A stretch of 64,000 nt of DNA, from NCBI GenBank assembly GCA_949316495.1, contig OX439006.1, positions 46,217,918 through 46,281,917 on the forward strand, in the 5' to 3' direction. This document shows, in pieces, positions 42,561-57,404 of this stretch. Below the pieces are notes generated by a model that was given only the letters and a program-made list of their open reading frames with translations, ran no database searches and was not told where the DNA came from. The position numbers and the translations under genes were made by a program. This DNA is from Amphiduros pacificus. Its lineage: Eukaryota > Annelida > Polychaeta > Phyllodocida > Hesionidae. Within the stretch, counting starts at the first letter, position 1, and each line of letters opens with the position of its first letter.

Positions 42561-45500
42561 ATTACAGCCTTCCCGTTCTTTCCCAGCGATAAATCTTCAA
42601 ATGTGATCACATTGTTTACATTTTGTTCGAATATAAATTTAACAAGAGCTGTTCACCGAAACCCTTGGCTCTTTGGACCTGAACAATTCGTTAATACATT
42701 AGCAATAGAAAAACAGATGATTAACAAAGATTTTACCGATTAGTGTAATTTTGATGACTTACTGTTTTTCGTGACACATCCTGAACGTGTCGGTTTTCAA
42801 ATACGCTAAACGCTGACAGCAAGTGCAATAATTTAACGAAGATTAATTGAAAAGAGCACCATTTAGGCCAATAGAACGGCCCAATATGGCTTCGTGTAAA
42901 GTCATTTCCACAACAGTGATCCTCTAAAGAAATAAATCATATTAAATTCACAGCAATGTAAATCCCTAAACGAAACACCTCAAAATGAGAGTATAAGCAA
43001 CTCTTATAAATCATTATATGTCATTTTGCCATGCCCACTGTTCAGAAAGGTGGCCAAATGCTCGCGTTCAAGTGGATGGTACAAAAATATGTTTATGAGC
43101 TTTGTCACGATGGCCTTTCAAATCTTCTGCTACTAATGAAATGGGAGGAAATGTTAAATTCCACTTCATACCAAAATGTATATATTAGTTTAACTCATTT
43201 GTTGAAGGGGGTGGCATGAATTAGAAAACAGCCATAACATACCTGGATTTACTTTAAATATACTTGTATACAGGCAGGTGTTGGTTGTTACATTATGGTT
43301 GAGATTAACAGATAAAACACACATTATATGATCTGGAATTTTATTTAAAATAATCAACAGGTCTGATTAAATCCGTCTGACTGAACAAGCATTTTCAATA
43401 ATATTAAATATATTGCAGGCCAGATAAGAGCATGTCACTTGGACACAATGCCTTTCTATTTTCAGGGAGTGAATTAATCTGACATCTTTTAATGTTTGAT
43501 AAATATATAAAGAGATGAACGCAAAGAGAGTCAAACATCTTAGGTTGTATATTGTACGTTTGTTAGTTAGCATGGATCTACATTACGTCAATATGCCACA
43601 CCAAAGAGCCAGACAGTCAAACCATAATAGTGGGGCACACAAAAGGGCTGGTGGTCACTGTGGAATGCAATAATTTGTTCCCATAAATAAATAGGCATCG
43701 GGCTGCAAAAGCAATAATCAATTCATAAAGCATAACCAAGTACAGACATAATTCTATCACATATTCCTGCCTATTAACAGTTTATAGTGACAGGAATTAG
43801 AGTATATAGGATTTGAAATAGGTCACCACAAAAACTGAATTCGATTTAAGATTGCTTTGTAAGATAAATCAACATTAATCCAAATGGCTACTTCATTGCA
43901 TAATCGTGCAATGTAAAGGCCTGGGCAAGTTGATGAATGAGATAGGAGGAAGACACTAGACACAACCTAGGCTGAGAGGGTGACCCAGCCCATAAGATCA
44001 GCCATATATGCTTCTGGATACTGTTCTCAAGCCTCCAGTAGCTAGGTTAGATACTACACAGGTGTCCCCAGACTTGCAAGGTCTAATCCAATCGCCAGGT
44101 GTGAATAGGCCTACTTAATACAATTAGAATAAGCGTGAAAAGTTATACCAGATTACTAACACTGCTTAAAGTTAACAGCTATTTTATACTATACACTTAT
44201 CTGCTGTTGTATTAATCCGTGTGTTTACTTTAAAGGCATATATGTCAATAAATGCTTTATTGGAGACTATGTGAATAACAATATCACAGTTTGCAGTTTA
44301 CCTCAATGCCAACAGCATGGGAAGGGGAGGAGAATAGCGTGAGGATTAAATAACAGCTCCTAAAAGTTTCCAGATTTTCCCCAATCCTGTATAGCATTTT
44401 TGTTCATCTCACTGACAGGTCTAATGGTAGTTCAGTGAGAAATGTAGCCACAACAAGACAGATAATTCGCCTTTGTTTTGGAAACTATATGATAATAATT
44501 GCATTTCAAATCTCAAGATACATTAAACCATCATTTTTATGAAAGAGCTAATATTACCCAACAAAATATATTTCAAATAAAAAATAGTGAAAACGTGTCT
44601 TACAATCCTTCATTTGTATTTGCTTTTAACTTTAAACTATGCATGTATTCATATATTGCACATAAAATAATATTCCATGTTCATTCAGGAAGCTGTCATT
44701 TTCTTGTAATAACTCACCTCATGGTTACATTTGTCAATACCTATTACTTAACGTGACTAAGGCACTAATCATGTGTGACGCGTGTACGCCCTCGGCAGGT
44801 ACGCATCATAATAAGATTGGTACATCAATAAGCATTGTCATATCTTAGCCCATGAAATGCGTTCACAGTTCCAGTGACACAGATCCTATCATTCTGGAAT
44901 AAGGGCAGGTAGAATCTTTAAGGGTGAGCTACATGAGGATTCCAGATAAACAGTGTCATATGCATGTCCACGTTCTGTATATACTTTTAATATTTTATTG
45001 AAAAAAAACATGCAAAGTTTTTTATCAGATTACTATTTTATGCCATCTTGGTTTTTGAGATTCAGATATTTATCAATGAACGAAATAAAGCGGCACTGTA
45101 ATATGTCAGTGACCATTGCATATTTGACGTTTAAACGTCATCAGTTTGTGTGCACATGAAAGCCTACTTTTGATGCAAAATAAGAAATTTAAAAATCTAC
45201 AAATATAATAATACAAACAAATGATTTTGATAATAGCAATGCGAATACAAGAATAATGTTTTGATAGAAACCCTCTGCATATGTTTTTACAGAATTTTAT
45301 TCTTGTCAGATAATGATATAGAAAATATATTCACCAGGAATAAAATACAGTAGAGAAGAGCTCTGTGATTTTGTGACAATTTTGGCAGTGGAACAAACGT
45401 GCAGGGTGATGTCAATGATTTGAAGCTTCGATACAAATATCAGCTGATTTGCTACAATCAATTTAAAGAGAGCGAAAATTGACTTGGGCATGGCATTCAA

Positions 45501-48500
45501 GGAGGGAGACATCAATAACGATCTCGGTCAGACCACTCAGTATTGTTGATGTCCACGAGACTTAAGTGGCCGGCTCAGATCTGTCAAGTGTGCTCAGATC
45601 ACGCCCACATCTCGCGTATTTGCTCCGCCAGGTAATCAAGCATATTAAAGGTACCGAGATTAAACACAGGAAGATCATTACGCAAACAATACCAGGCATT
45701 TCTTAGAATTGACACGCTTATATGTATGCCTTATTACTAATAATTTGGTCTCTTCCTTTTTCACGGAGATCTTTGTCATGTCACAGAATCAATGTTTTTG
45801 AGTTAGAGATTAATGCAAATGAATATGTCTTTTATCATGCTGATATAACTGTATTGTCTCAAATCGATGGTGATGATGTGCCTCTTTCTAAATATGATAA
45901 CCAAGGTTCGATTTATCGGAGATAACCGGCAATAACTCATAAAAACAATACCATTACAATCATGTGCAAAAACCTTATGAAATAGACTGTTATATAAGTC
46001 TAGAAAGCATGATGTCTGTATAAGTACAGGTTTGGAAATATATTTATCCATTTTCTAAAAAAGCATTAAAAACATATTTTTTACAGTTGCTTCATGAAAT
46101 ATTAATCAAAGGTTATCTTACTCTGCTATTTTCGTGTACATCTTTTGAGTTATTTTGTACCAATCCATTCTCTTACGCTGCTGCAAGATTTCCTCTATGT
46201 GTTCTAACAATTCATATATTTTACATCAATACTAAACTCTTTTGATAATATTATGAATAATTGCAACCATATGAAAACAGCCGAGCTGTACTTTGATACG
46301 TATCTTAATATGTATTGATCAAGTCTTAAAGCATATTCATGTACTGACTTGACACTGTTATTCCCCAAAAAGGCAGAATGAAATTGTATATAGATTAAAC
46401 ATGTATCAGCTAATTTATCTTTTGCACCTGAAGTACTTCAAATCTTGTCACTATTTACATACATATACACACGACTTTGACAGGATGAATCGAACATAAA
46501 TATAATGTTAACGATCAAGGCTTTGGTAGTATTATAGTCCAAATCAAATTTAATTCAAATAGCATAATATTGATATAAAATTAGCGATGCTATGTTATCT
46601 TTGTAGGCTTACTTGACCATCTATTCAGGTTCTAATAAGTAGATTAATTTGAATTTTAATTTGGAGGCAAGATTAAGAGACCAAGCACATATTTGTAACA
46701 TTGACAAATATATAAGTTATGAATATGACAGATCCATTCATTATGCTTATTAAATGGTAGAGCAAGATAAGATATATTCAACGATTCAAACCTCTCATTG
46801 TATTGCTCAAGTTAAAACAACTACATGTGAACTTAACATATAGAGTATACTCTATTGGCAACAATGAAATGTTTAATTTATAGTAGAAAACCTCTATTTA
46901 CAAATCTCTCATTGCATTTTATTAGCTGAAAATGTAACGAGTACTTTTGATGTTAAGCGTTTCTTAATGATACTTAATGTCTTGTATAAACTCTCTATTT
47001 TCAAGTTAGTCTCAGATATTCTGTCAGGTGACAGAGGCCCCGAGGTAGTGAATGCATCTATCTATCTGCAATGCAATGGGAGGAGTCCCTGACCCACCTA
47101 ATTTGCATACACAATATGGCCACTATCTGATATGACCATCCACTGCTAATGTGACCCAAAGGGGGCGCTCCTTGTTCACAAGGGACCTTAACTCACATCA
47201 TCATCTAACTATCTTTAGGCTATTTGAACAATGCGTGGATTATAGACTGGACTCAGTGGCAATATCACCATCATACCAGTGAAGTCCTTGGGACCTAGCC
47301 ATATCTCTTGTGGCTTTCATACTTGCACTATTTCTATGTTCCATAACATAGCATAAGCCTTTGAGCGTCTATCATTAGGTTGCATTCGATCTGGATATTA
47401 AATCCCTCAATACCCCTGTATACCCCTTCCCATATGTTACGTTCACGCACACTGATATCACGATACATGTCAGGTCACGGATGCCACTACAGCCTAGTAA
47501 CTTGTAATCAATTGTTACATCACAACAACAGTTGTTTATGTGGCATAATCTAACTAATTCATAGAGCAAAATAATTCTTCATTCATACGTTATACAATGC
47601 AATATTAAAAGCACAACAGAATGGTGGTGACAAGCAAATGAGTGGAAGGCTTATCCTCGAGGCAACTGCTACTATTCCCTAATAAGTGGACCAAAATATA
47701 CACTTTACATAGATACACAAAAGGACTAATGATCCCTGCGGTAAAAGGATTTACTAGCCAATTAGCCACCTAGACAAATATTCTTTTGGTGTCCTCATGA
47801 TATACATCTTAATCACATATCAAAAAATATACTTGTATTATGATTGCTCTGGCTTTATTTCCAGAAGATTGGTCCCTGTTCTGATATTGGCTAATCAAAA
47901 AGACTGGCCATAATTAATCATATTACTGACTTTGTCCCAGAGAATACGGCGGTAGCGGCCTTTCTGGGGTAAACAGAATAATTTGGCACAGCCTGCAGAC
48001 AGAAAGTGCACAGTTCATTATGTAAGTTTGGATGATGTATTAATTACTTCATATATTGATCGCAGCTCGCTGATAATTAGCTACTGCACGTTGACCACTC
48101 TGAAATAGAACAATCCCCATTGTCTGAACAAAACAGCCCCCATTACCTTCTTATACTTTCTCCCTAAAACATGTAGGTCTAGCCACTGTATTGAGGAATT
48201 AAAAGTTGGCTTTCATGTGAGAGTGTATCTCTCACAAGGAACCTGTTTGCAGCTTTTCCATTGGGAGATTCTCATAATTCAGAGCTCGGTTTATTTATTT
48301 GGACATTGAAAGAAGTAATACTCAGCAAATAAATACATTTTATTGTTGTCCTTTACGATTGTCAATAATGTTTTTATGCCATTAGTATTTGGTTTCACAC
48401 AGACGAAACATTGAAAACGCCATATTTAACAAGATAATGGGTTTTATATTAAAGTGAAACAGTTGTTTTATTGTTCCAGAACGCAAACACTAGATTCAGA

Positions 48501-48845
48501 TTTAACAAGTGTATTCAATGTATTCAAGACAACTCATCACATTGAAAAGACATCGCTCTCTTTGAGACACAATAGAAACAATCTATTTGTAATTAATAGC
48601 GAACTTAAAGATGACGCCTCAAGTCTGCGAGACAAATGCCAATGTACAGTTTGCATTGTTCGGTATCATTCTTTATGTATAAAGTAACTTTAAATATAAC
48701 TTTCAAATTGTGTTTGTAACATTTCCCATCTATGTAACACAGCTCAAAGACGGAATGGACAAAAGCCATATTGCCCCCGAAAAAAATACATCAGAGAGGG
48801 AAATGACATGAAATTTGGATCTCTAGAAGATGCCAAAGACTAATC
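42561..48845. other. AT-rich sequence, nothing recognised
   Basis: No exon, RNA gene or long repeat stands out. Short frames on both strands lack conserved motifs. Confidence 0.45.
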
Positions 48846-48847
48846 AT

Positions 48848-48905
48848 GATTGTCACATGATTGTCACATGATTGTCACATGATTGTCACTTGATTTTCAA
48901 ATGAT
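48848..48905. repeat. Short tandem repeat, 11-bp unit
   Basis: About four clean copies of ATGATTGTCAC, followed by degenerate copies. Confidence 0.85.
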
Positions 48906-49689
48906 CATGTCATTATCATCACAAGGACATAACATAGTTGTCACATAACCATCATGAACGCAAAAACCCTAAAATAATCGTCATTTTATCATTACCCAGA
49001 CAATTGTCTTATGCTGGATATTTAGAATGTTTATATTGCAATATTCCTATAACAGGCGGCAAGTATAGAATTTGTTTAATTTTTTTTATTTATATTTAAT
49101 AATATAATTTATCTTATTTTCATATCCCCCTCTCTCTGTCTAGATAAGTGTCAAACGACTATTTGTCAATAAGATGTGAAAATGATTTTGGAAAAAAAAA
49201 TAACATTTACAGTCTTAAATAACGAATGATCATTTAAGTACTACTTAGATCATCCTTTTCCCATATGAAACAAATCACTTTTATCAAAGCTTTGCCAAAT
49301 ATTGAAAAAATCATTGATATTTACCTGATATTTTCACAGACTGCATACCATTCTTTTTTCTTTGATCGCTTATTGGAAAATATCCCTTAATTGTATCCTT
49401 CAGTTTCACATTGAAAATAGAATATATCTTTGTAGAAAACTAATCTAATCCGAGGAAATGTATATTCCCAGTTAGAAACGATGAGCCGGTCATGCTGCGA
49501 GTTACTTGCGCTAACCTATATTCATGTAGACGGGCCATCTCTGCTTTATCCTGCCCGATGCCTATATTCCAGTCTGCGGCAAGGTTTATGAGTGCCATGA
49601 GAGGTCAGGGAATGCCTGTCTTGTTTGGCGAAGGTGTTGACATATTTAGTGTGTTTTACAAAGGTGGTGCTATGACCCAACAAGCCATA

Positions 49690-50560
49690 ATCTGACGCTG
49701 CATTGCTTTGCGGTCCCAGCCGGGCGCGGTGGTTCAGAATTGGCTGACGCGAGCGGATACATTGGTCAAGGAAGAGTTTCTAGCTGGGAAATTAATAACC
49801 CACTCCGGGTCCGAACCCGCACTTGTAAAAGGTTCATTCCTCGGTCAAGAATGCAGCAGAGAGATTGGAGATCTCCTCGTTTAGTAAAGCAAATAGTAAA
49901 ATCCAGCGACGCTTAGTTTGAGGCGGTTTCCCATGCAGTTAAAGAATGGTACGCCTGAAGCCCGCCGTTACTGTCTCCTACTTTACAGTTGCCGCCGCCT
50001 GTGTTCGCCCCTCCGCCCCAGAGCTGAGTGTTCATGCTGCGGCAGCCGGGGCCTCAATGATCGGACGGAGACGAGAGTAGGACGGGAAAAAGGCCTGATG
50101 CTCCTCAGATTAAACCAAGCCCCGGCAAGACAATAAAACCTGGAAGTATACCAGAAGTTGCAAACGAGGGGCTCAGGAAGCAGAGTTGGTTCCCCTCCTC
50201 TTCTTGATCTCTGTCGGCACTAGAACGCCTTTACTCATCACTATTGATCCCAGCCTCTTTTTTTTTATCAGAACTCTCCTGGGGCTGCATCAACAGCTCA
50301 TTATTACTCCACGTTCAGGCTTTGTCTACTTCGTGAGCATGCATTGATTTTATTGATTGGTCAGCATTGACAGTGTTTTGTTGAGTTACTCAGAGACATC
50401 TGGGCGGCCAACTGTGTCTTGTACTCACAGATCATCAGGATCTGCCGGTGTATATGGCATAAGCCACGGTTGTATCAAACTTGTGGCTACTTTCTGCTGA
50501 CCACTGATCCGTGAGCTCCACTGGTGAGCTGCTCAGTGCGCTACATCTCCGTGAGTTGCT
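49690..50560. promoter_or_regulatory. GC-richer island, possible promoter or noncoding exon
   Basis: Stands out from the AT-rich surroundings, with CpG-containing clusters such as CCGGGCGCGGTGG, CCGCCGCCTGTG and CCTCCGCCCC. No convincing coding frame. It could be the promoter and noncoding first exon of the minus-strand channel gene (whose coding exon 1 appears to be preceded by an acceptor), or of a gene running right. Confidence 0.25.
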
Positions 50561-51420
50561 CATTATGCTACTTCTGATTTGACCGCATCCAGCCAAGCAA
50601 GCATGTCTTATTCATGTAGTGTGGCTCATTTCAGCCACAAGAAGCAATGCAATCACAGAATTATTTCAACAATGCTCTTTGTAATGGGTGCCATAAATTG
50701 GCGATTTTATTGTACGTATAAACGAAACATGGTGCCCTCCACGATCGAAGACATATGCCCCGGGCCCCAGGCAGATCGAATTCAATTTGAGAAAATTGAT
50801 TTCTACAGGAGGCAAGCGTTTCTTTTGTGTGTGTCCCATCCGATGAGGTTGGTACAGAGGATGGATCAATTCTAGCGGACTCGGTCCTTATGTGTCCCTC
50901 CGTGAGCATAGTCTGCTGACCAGGGCAGCTCAAAGAAAGGGAAAGCGATATACATGGTCTTGTCCACTCTCTAGCCTGACATCACTATATGAAACAGCTC
51001 ATCAGAAATAATTTGATGGTCCTAAGTGTATTAGTAACAATTCTTGGCATCCGGGTTGTAAAATGTATCCAGGATGGATTGTCATGACCGCTTCTCTTAT
51101 CCCGTACCGGTTTGTATTGTTGCAAGAACAAACCCATCACATACAGCCCCCACTGCTAAACAACGATCGACACAGATTGTAGGCTCGGGTCGCTATTGCT
51201 GAGCAGATTTTCACCTGCCTCCGGTGCGTCCTTTACATGTGCGGGAATCAAAGCCACAAATGACCCATGTTCATCTGTGTGAATCACGGGGGTGACACAA
51301 GGAAATATACCAAAGAACAACCCAAATGGACTTATATCAACGGAGAGGTGACACTGTAGAATAAACGGCCACTTTCTGGACTCTTGACTCTCTTCACAGT
51401 GTCAATTGATTGGTTGAAAA

Positions 51421-51615
51421 ACACAGTTGGTAGAGTGTAGGATCTGTGCCTTTGTTGGTTAAAATAAGTGGAGGACGGGAGGTGGTGGGTTCAACTCCCA
51501 CTGCTGGCAGTGTTACTTTCACACTGGGTAAAAGGCTCGAAAGTCGGCCTGATATGGCCATAGTTGCTGAAAGGGTCGTAAAAACACCATTTCACATTTC
51601 ACATTTGGTTGAAAA
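51421..51615 (+). mobile_element. tRNA-derived SINE (second family)
   Basis: Head with A-box-like AGTTGGTAGAGTGTAGG and a near-perfect B box GGGTTCAACTCCC, followed by CACTGCTGGCAG, a body with CTCGAAAGTCGGCCTGATAT and GGCCATAGTTGCTGAAAGGG, and a simple-sequence tail (CATTTCACATTT then an A run). The head spacing is that of a tRNA, but pairing is too poor for a functional tRNA. Confidence 0.72.
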
Positions 51616-52299
51616 AAAAAGAGATTGGTATTAGATAAACTATTATAGTCATTAATTTATTTCTTTTTTTATTAAATGCAACATGTGTTTACAAAGAATA
51701 CTGTATTCGTATGTCATAGGATGACAAAAAGCAACAATAACAGTGAGAAATTTCCAAATCATAATATAGTGAATCTAGGAGTGAACAAATCTAGCATATT
51801 ATCTTCTATTCTAGTATATTCAAACTGGTGAATCTGGAGTAAACGAGATGAGTCACGCAAACATCTTGTTTACTGCAATATAACTAAGTTTAATGCATAT
51901 AGCTGTGTTAGTCATAATATCTTATCTCCCTAACTTCAAAATACTATGACATTCTTTGACTAAATTCAAAATCCTCGATCTTTATGACTCACAATGTCTT
52001 ATCTCTTTGGCTCACTTTATCATGTGATCCACTGGTTTCTTTGTTTATTTGTTCTAACTTACCACTATTTATGTTAGTCACATAGAAGCCTGTCACCAGA
52101 TTTCTAATAATGGGTTATTTTCACTGAATGACTTTGGACCTTTCTCTTAAATTTTGACAGAGACAAGATAACACAAACCACTTTTATAACCAGTCCTGGA
52201 GCACTAACTTGAGAGAGAATTAACCCAGCGGCAGATATCCACCTATTTAAATGAAGTTGGTTATTTCATAACGAGACCTATTAATTGTAAATGTAGTGC

Positions 52300-52500
52300 T
52301 CCTCAACTGTGTTGTCATGTCAAGGACCTTCAAAGATTCAAGAATTTACAAAGATACGTTAACACTTCAGTCACAGGCTTTATATTCATATTGTATCATA
52401 AATTAATTTGCAAAATCAAACCAATGACCTATGAATCACTATAGAGGACCTGTGGCAATAAGCTTGCGCTCTCACCAACTGCGCCACTGCCCTTAGCTTC
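52300..52500 (-). mobile_element. tRNA-derived SINE head (third family), degenerate
   Basis: Minus strand GGGCAGTGGCGCAGTTGGTG followed by AGAGCGC is an excellent tRNA 5' half with A box. A decayed B box GGTTTGATTTTGC follows about 50 bases later. The 3' limit is a guess. Confidence 0.55.
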
Positions 52501-52879
52501 AACATGTGATACAGTAGGAAATAAAGCTAAAAAGGTCAGTACCACAGTTAGAATAATGTCATATTATATACGGCTTATTACACAGGAAAACAAACTGAAA
52601 CGATGACACAAGTATTGCTATTATCATGTATGTTGTCATGATATAACTATTGCGTGGTTGTCTGTGAGCAGAGGAGAGCTGTTCCACCTACTGCCCCCGA
52701 CAATGATGTATGATGCGCCATCGATAATTGACTGCCAATTGATATCATCATATATTAATAGGCCCTATCGATTGTGTGCCCGCCTCAAAGCAAGGTCATG
52801 GAGGCACATAGCTGCGGTCAAAGCGGGGGCTTGGTAAGCACATGCCATGAAAGAGTGATACACTCCCAGCGTCAACACA

Positions 52880-53165
52880 GGCGTGTTCAGGCTGTCATCC
52901 AATACATCGGCGTGTTAAGGCTGTCATTAACAATCACGATCTGTTAAGGCTGTCGTCAACAACATTGGTCTGTTAAGGCTGTCATCAACAACATTGGTCT
53001 GTTAAGGCTGTCATCAACATTATTGTTGTGTTAAGGCTGCCATCGACAACATTGGTCTGTTAAGGCTGTCATCAACAACATTGGTCTGTTAAGGCTGTCA
53101 TCAACATTATTGGTGGGTTAAGGCTGTCATCAACATTATTGGTGGGTTAAAGCTGCCATCTCCAA
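52880..53165. repeat. Minisatellite, 29-bp unit, about 10 copies
   Basis: Unit GGTCTGTTAAGGCTGTCATC plus AACAACATT, clean register at 52971 and 53000. Unit variants (TTATTGGTGG, CGGCGTGTTAAGG) are clustered at the ends. Confidence 0.93.
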
Positions 53166-53484
53166 GCTGGCGCTTATGACATTTTAATCAATGTTGGTAT
53201 CTGAATGATATAAAATTCCATGAGAGCCACTGTGTTAACTTGACCTCACACTGTTTTGCTACCTATATGGCATAACAGCGAGGATGGGGAGGAAGGGACA
53301 ATAGCACTTTCCACATCAAATTTAAAGCTTTGTTGTCTCGCCCTTACATCTATACTGCACCTATAATAGCACAGAGTGTTGCGTGAAGAGCAGATCTGTT
53401 GTGATTGATGGTGCAATATTGTTGTCATTGTCACACAGGATGGGAAGTGCTCACATCATGACACAAGAAGATAGCAATCTGCAT

Positions 53485-53650
53485 ACTCACATCTGCAATG
53501 GCCCATGACTGGTTATAAAGGGTTATGTTATCATGTCTATATGGTAATGCAAAAATAACTCACTCTTCAAAAGAGTAGGGCATTTGATCTCGGTGGCAGG
53601 TTTTTATTTTACCTGATATAGGATGAGTAGTGCTGAAAAAGGTCGTTTAT
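53485..53650 (+). mobile_element. SINE fragment, copy 3 of the first family
   Basis: Shares ATGACTGG, CACTCTTCAAAAGAGTAGGG, CGGTGGCAGG, ACCTGATATAGGA and the 3' end GCTGAAAAAGGTCG with the copy at 23.3-23.6 kb. No tRNA head, so 5' truncated. Confidence 0.68.
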
Positions 53651-54870
53651 ACAAACAAATCAAAATCGTGCCTGACAAAACACTCCTGATCAGAACTCAT
53701 TTCCTTGTTTCATTTTATCATTTTCATTGCCACTTTTCTAAACGCCACAGAATCAAATTATATCCTTTATGTTCAGACATATGGCACTGGGGCACAGGGG
53801 ATTTTAACTTGATGATTGGGCTAAGAGTCACCAGTATCTAGTGATCAACCATAGGGAGACCAAGAATCCTACAGGCGCAAATTCAATCTTGTCTTATTAT
53901 TTGATTCGCCCAATGAACAAGCAAGGGTGAAAAACAAATTAGGTCAAATATCCCCAGATTCACTTCTTATCGTGTGTTATTTATTAGTGAATCCCACAGC
54001 TGTGAAAATATCCATTTGTCATTGGCCAGAAGCAGTCCAAGTGATTTGCACGGCGTATGAACTAGATCAGTCCACGACAAAGAAGTAGTCCCATGAGAGA
54101 TGACTGTGGGATTGTAAACGGAACGAACACAAATGGAAAGATCTGGCGGACATCACAACTGTAACCAGTATCATCTCAACACATTAATCTAGTTCCCTAC
54201 AAAGTTCTATTTTGCCAATCACCTATGCCCTTGCCTAAACTCATTACAAAATGATTAATCCAAGTTGTATACATCTTGCAATATAAAACCTGGTTGTTTT
54301 TGTTTTTAATTTAGAGTTTTATATATTTTTTCACGTTTGGCAATATTGGAATACCTTTTGTTGTTAACAATGTAGAAAACACATAAAACTCTACTCCTAC
54401 ACAAAAACCATCTCCAGAGAAATAAAAGAAGACACCAACGTTAAGGCGAACATGTATTATTGCACAAGCGAGCACACACAAGAGTAAGATTTCTGAGAAT
54501 TTCCAATTAGTCCCCGCCCTGAAAGGACCGCCATGTGTCACATAGTGACGTATGGGGACTCCGTTTTTGACATGCTGTATTTGTGGTGAATAATATCACC
54601 TGCCACCTTAAATTGACATTATGATACAAGAATGGAATAGCTGGTATGTTATATATGTATTGTCTTGTATTATGTAAAAAATGGAATGTGAGAGCATCTC
54701 TATCTAAATGTCACTCGGATCTGCAGTCTCAAGGCCATACATCATTTTTACTTAGTCTCGTGCATCAAAATGCCTCAATTAATCGCCATAAGGTTTTGGT
54801 CACTGAGGAATATTACAGTGTCAAATCTATTTTATGTCATTTCCCAAGACATCTCCAACTGTATAAATAC

Positions 54871-54906
54871 TTGGGTGACATGCATGTTTCCATACATGTC
54901 ACCCAA
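54871..54906. repeat. Perfect 12-bp inverted repeat (hairpin)
   Basis: TTGGGTGACATG (54871-54882) and CATGTCACCCAA (54895-54906) with a 12-nt loop. Could form a stable RNA or DNA hairpin; no terminator function is implied. Confidence 0.7.
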
Positions 54907-56190
54907 CTCAGAAATATCATTCATAATAATAATATAACCAAAATTTTTTCTTATTTTATAAAAAGAACCAAAAATGGGCAGAAAATATGAGTGAAAATGG
55001 CTACGAATTTCAATCTGTGTATTCTTCAAAAAATCAGTTGAGACACATGTACAAACTGAATATTATTTAAACAAATTCAAATCTATGCTCAGGGCATCTG
55101 CCAGATAGCACAAAGATGTTATTTTTACACCAGTCTGTGAAGTAAATGGTCACAAATGGGTGAGTGTTTCAGCTTGAATGGATGATAGGAATCAAAATAA
55201 CAGAGATGAGGTAGCATACAGTGCATAGATTAGCCCATAAGGGTAGTGGTCTATGGCGTGGGTCTATGATTACTGCACTGTGATAATGGCTGGCTGGTGG
55301 TGTTCACCTATATCATATTGGTCTAATGATGTTAGTAGTGGATGCACCAGGGGACCCTGTTAAACCCCTAGACTTGTAAACAACTCAACAGCACAATGAT
55401 GAATATCACACAAACAGAATAAAAATATTTTAAATCAAGTGAGATTACTGTGTTTGAAGTTGTAATGTATCATCTAAGCTGTGTAATGATAATCATGGTG
55501 TTTATGTTATTACCAATGCAAATAACACTTCAGGGGTATTTTACAATGCCAGGAGAAAGAGCTCAGAAATAGATAAAAATTACTTTTCCTCGTTTCACTT
55601 TCTTGTTCCTTCTGCATAGAGTAGAATATAAATTACCTTCATCAGTTCTGAAGGCATGCGCACTGCACTGTTTTTTTCTCTCTCTAAATTTCTGATTTTG
55701 ATTCTTTAACGTTTCATATGGTAGGAAGACATTGCATCGTATTTGTCACACTAAAAAGAAGCCCGCTGTCACAATAAAACAAATTAATGATGTTTATCAT
55801 AGCATCATGATGCTCCTATGATAAAGAGCCATTCGATGCTCATTTAACTCAGCGAATGTGGTCTGTCATGAAGGCAGAAAGCTTGAGAATAACTGGTACT
55901 TTCCCATCATTTTTTGTGATGAGGTCTGATAATTAAGTAATAAAATATGCTATATCATGTCCTGATCAAATATGGAACCAATAGTTTTTTCTATGAAACA
56001 AATCCATTAGAAAATGCCATATGGACATGTGTGTGTGAGAATAACCGGGCTCACCTTCCTATTGTTTACACAGCGCCGTCTGCCGGGAGACATGCTAATA
56101 ACTGTTCCTGGCATAAATAACAAAATCCCATGTCATTTAACTCATAATGAACAAGATAGAAACAGTGTTTGGTATTATCAATGGATGAAA

Positions 56191-56293
<103 letters not shown>

Positions 56294-57134
56294 TCTGTCT
56301 GAACAGTCACTTAAATATATTGCATATAACGTAACCAAACATTAGACATTGTAGCTATTGTTTCAATTATACTGAAGGGTTAGGTGCATAGGTTGGAAAA
56401 TTATATAACTTTTATATATCAAGGCGCTTTAAAACCTTTAACTTAGAGAAGATCAGAGAGAATAGTGCCACTCTGACACAATGCCCTACTCCTTTACTCC
56501 AAAATATTTGTCAAATATCGTTCACACTAGCATAGCACAAAAACACGGAATGAAAATAATATATTGAAATGGAAAGTGATGAAAATTAATTCACATAGAG
56601 TCTCAATATTTGCAGTCACACCTGATCAACGCTATAGCCAAAGGCATGCCATCGAGACTTTGCCCCTGGGCATGAAATCTTTATATCATACCCCTAAGCC
56701 TCATTCTAGAACCTTTATGGTTATAAACATTATGTTTTCCAGATAAGACCCTTTCTCTCTAGGATACCTGTGTAGAGCCCTGTTTGTTTATTGTATGGTA
56801 AAGTTGGTACTCTGGATCAATAGCTGAGCACTCAATCGTGTAAATTACACCAGTCATGTTCACCTTATCTGATAAAGTCTCGCCGATTCTGTTACCAATT
56901 AACCATCCTAAAAACATTGTCATATAGACAGTTACGTATTACATGTGTGTGTGTGTTAACTGGACTTTAAATTGAATTCATAATTAAATTTAATTCATAA
57001 TGATAGTCACACAATTTGGTACATACTTTTATGGTGGTGATTGTACAGTAATCTATTTTTATAATTAAATGTCATATCCGGGATTGATACGGGCATTCGT
57101 GTGAAATATTGAAAAAACATATTAATATGTAATC

Positions 57135-57135
<1 letters not shown>

Positions 57136-57201
<66 letters not shown>

Positions 57202-57215
57202 AAATATATATATAT
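57136..57215. repeat. (TA)n array, about 64 bp plus a short second tract
   Basis: TA tract to 57199, then TTGAAA and a short second TA run. Confidence 0.95.
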
Positions 57216-57404
57216 TGAATGCAGTGCCTTTATTCTACACTTTATTGATGAAAGCTTGCCAATAAAAAGTAAAACAATTCGTCTGCATATTCCGGAGTAT
57301 TCTATTCCTGGAACCGGGGCGGTTCGATACTGATCACACAACACAAATGTATCGTAGTTCTTCGAATTACTTGTGACAATGCATGCGTTATTGGTGTGGC
57401 TGAC

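Noticed and set aside
42022-42592. Open frames of 174 and 161 codons as a repeat protein
   Set aside because: Explained by a stop-free 25-bp minisatellite; frames overlap and none starts in non-repeat coding sequence.
49790-49850. tRNA-like GCGGGTTCGGACCC on the minus strand
   Set aside because: The loop length and missing A box do not make a tRNA.
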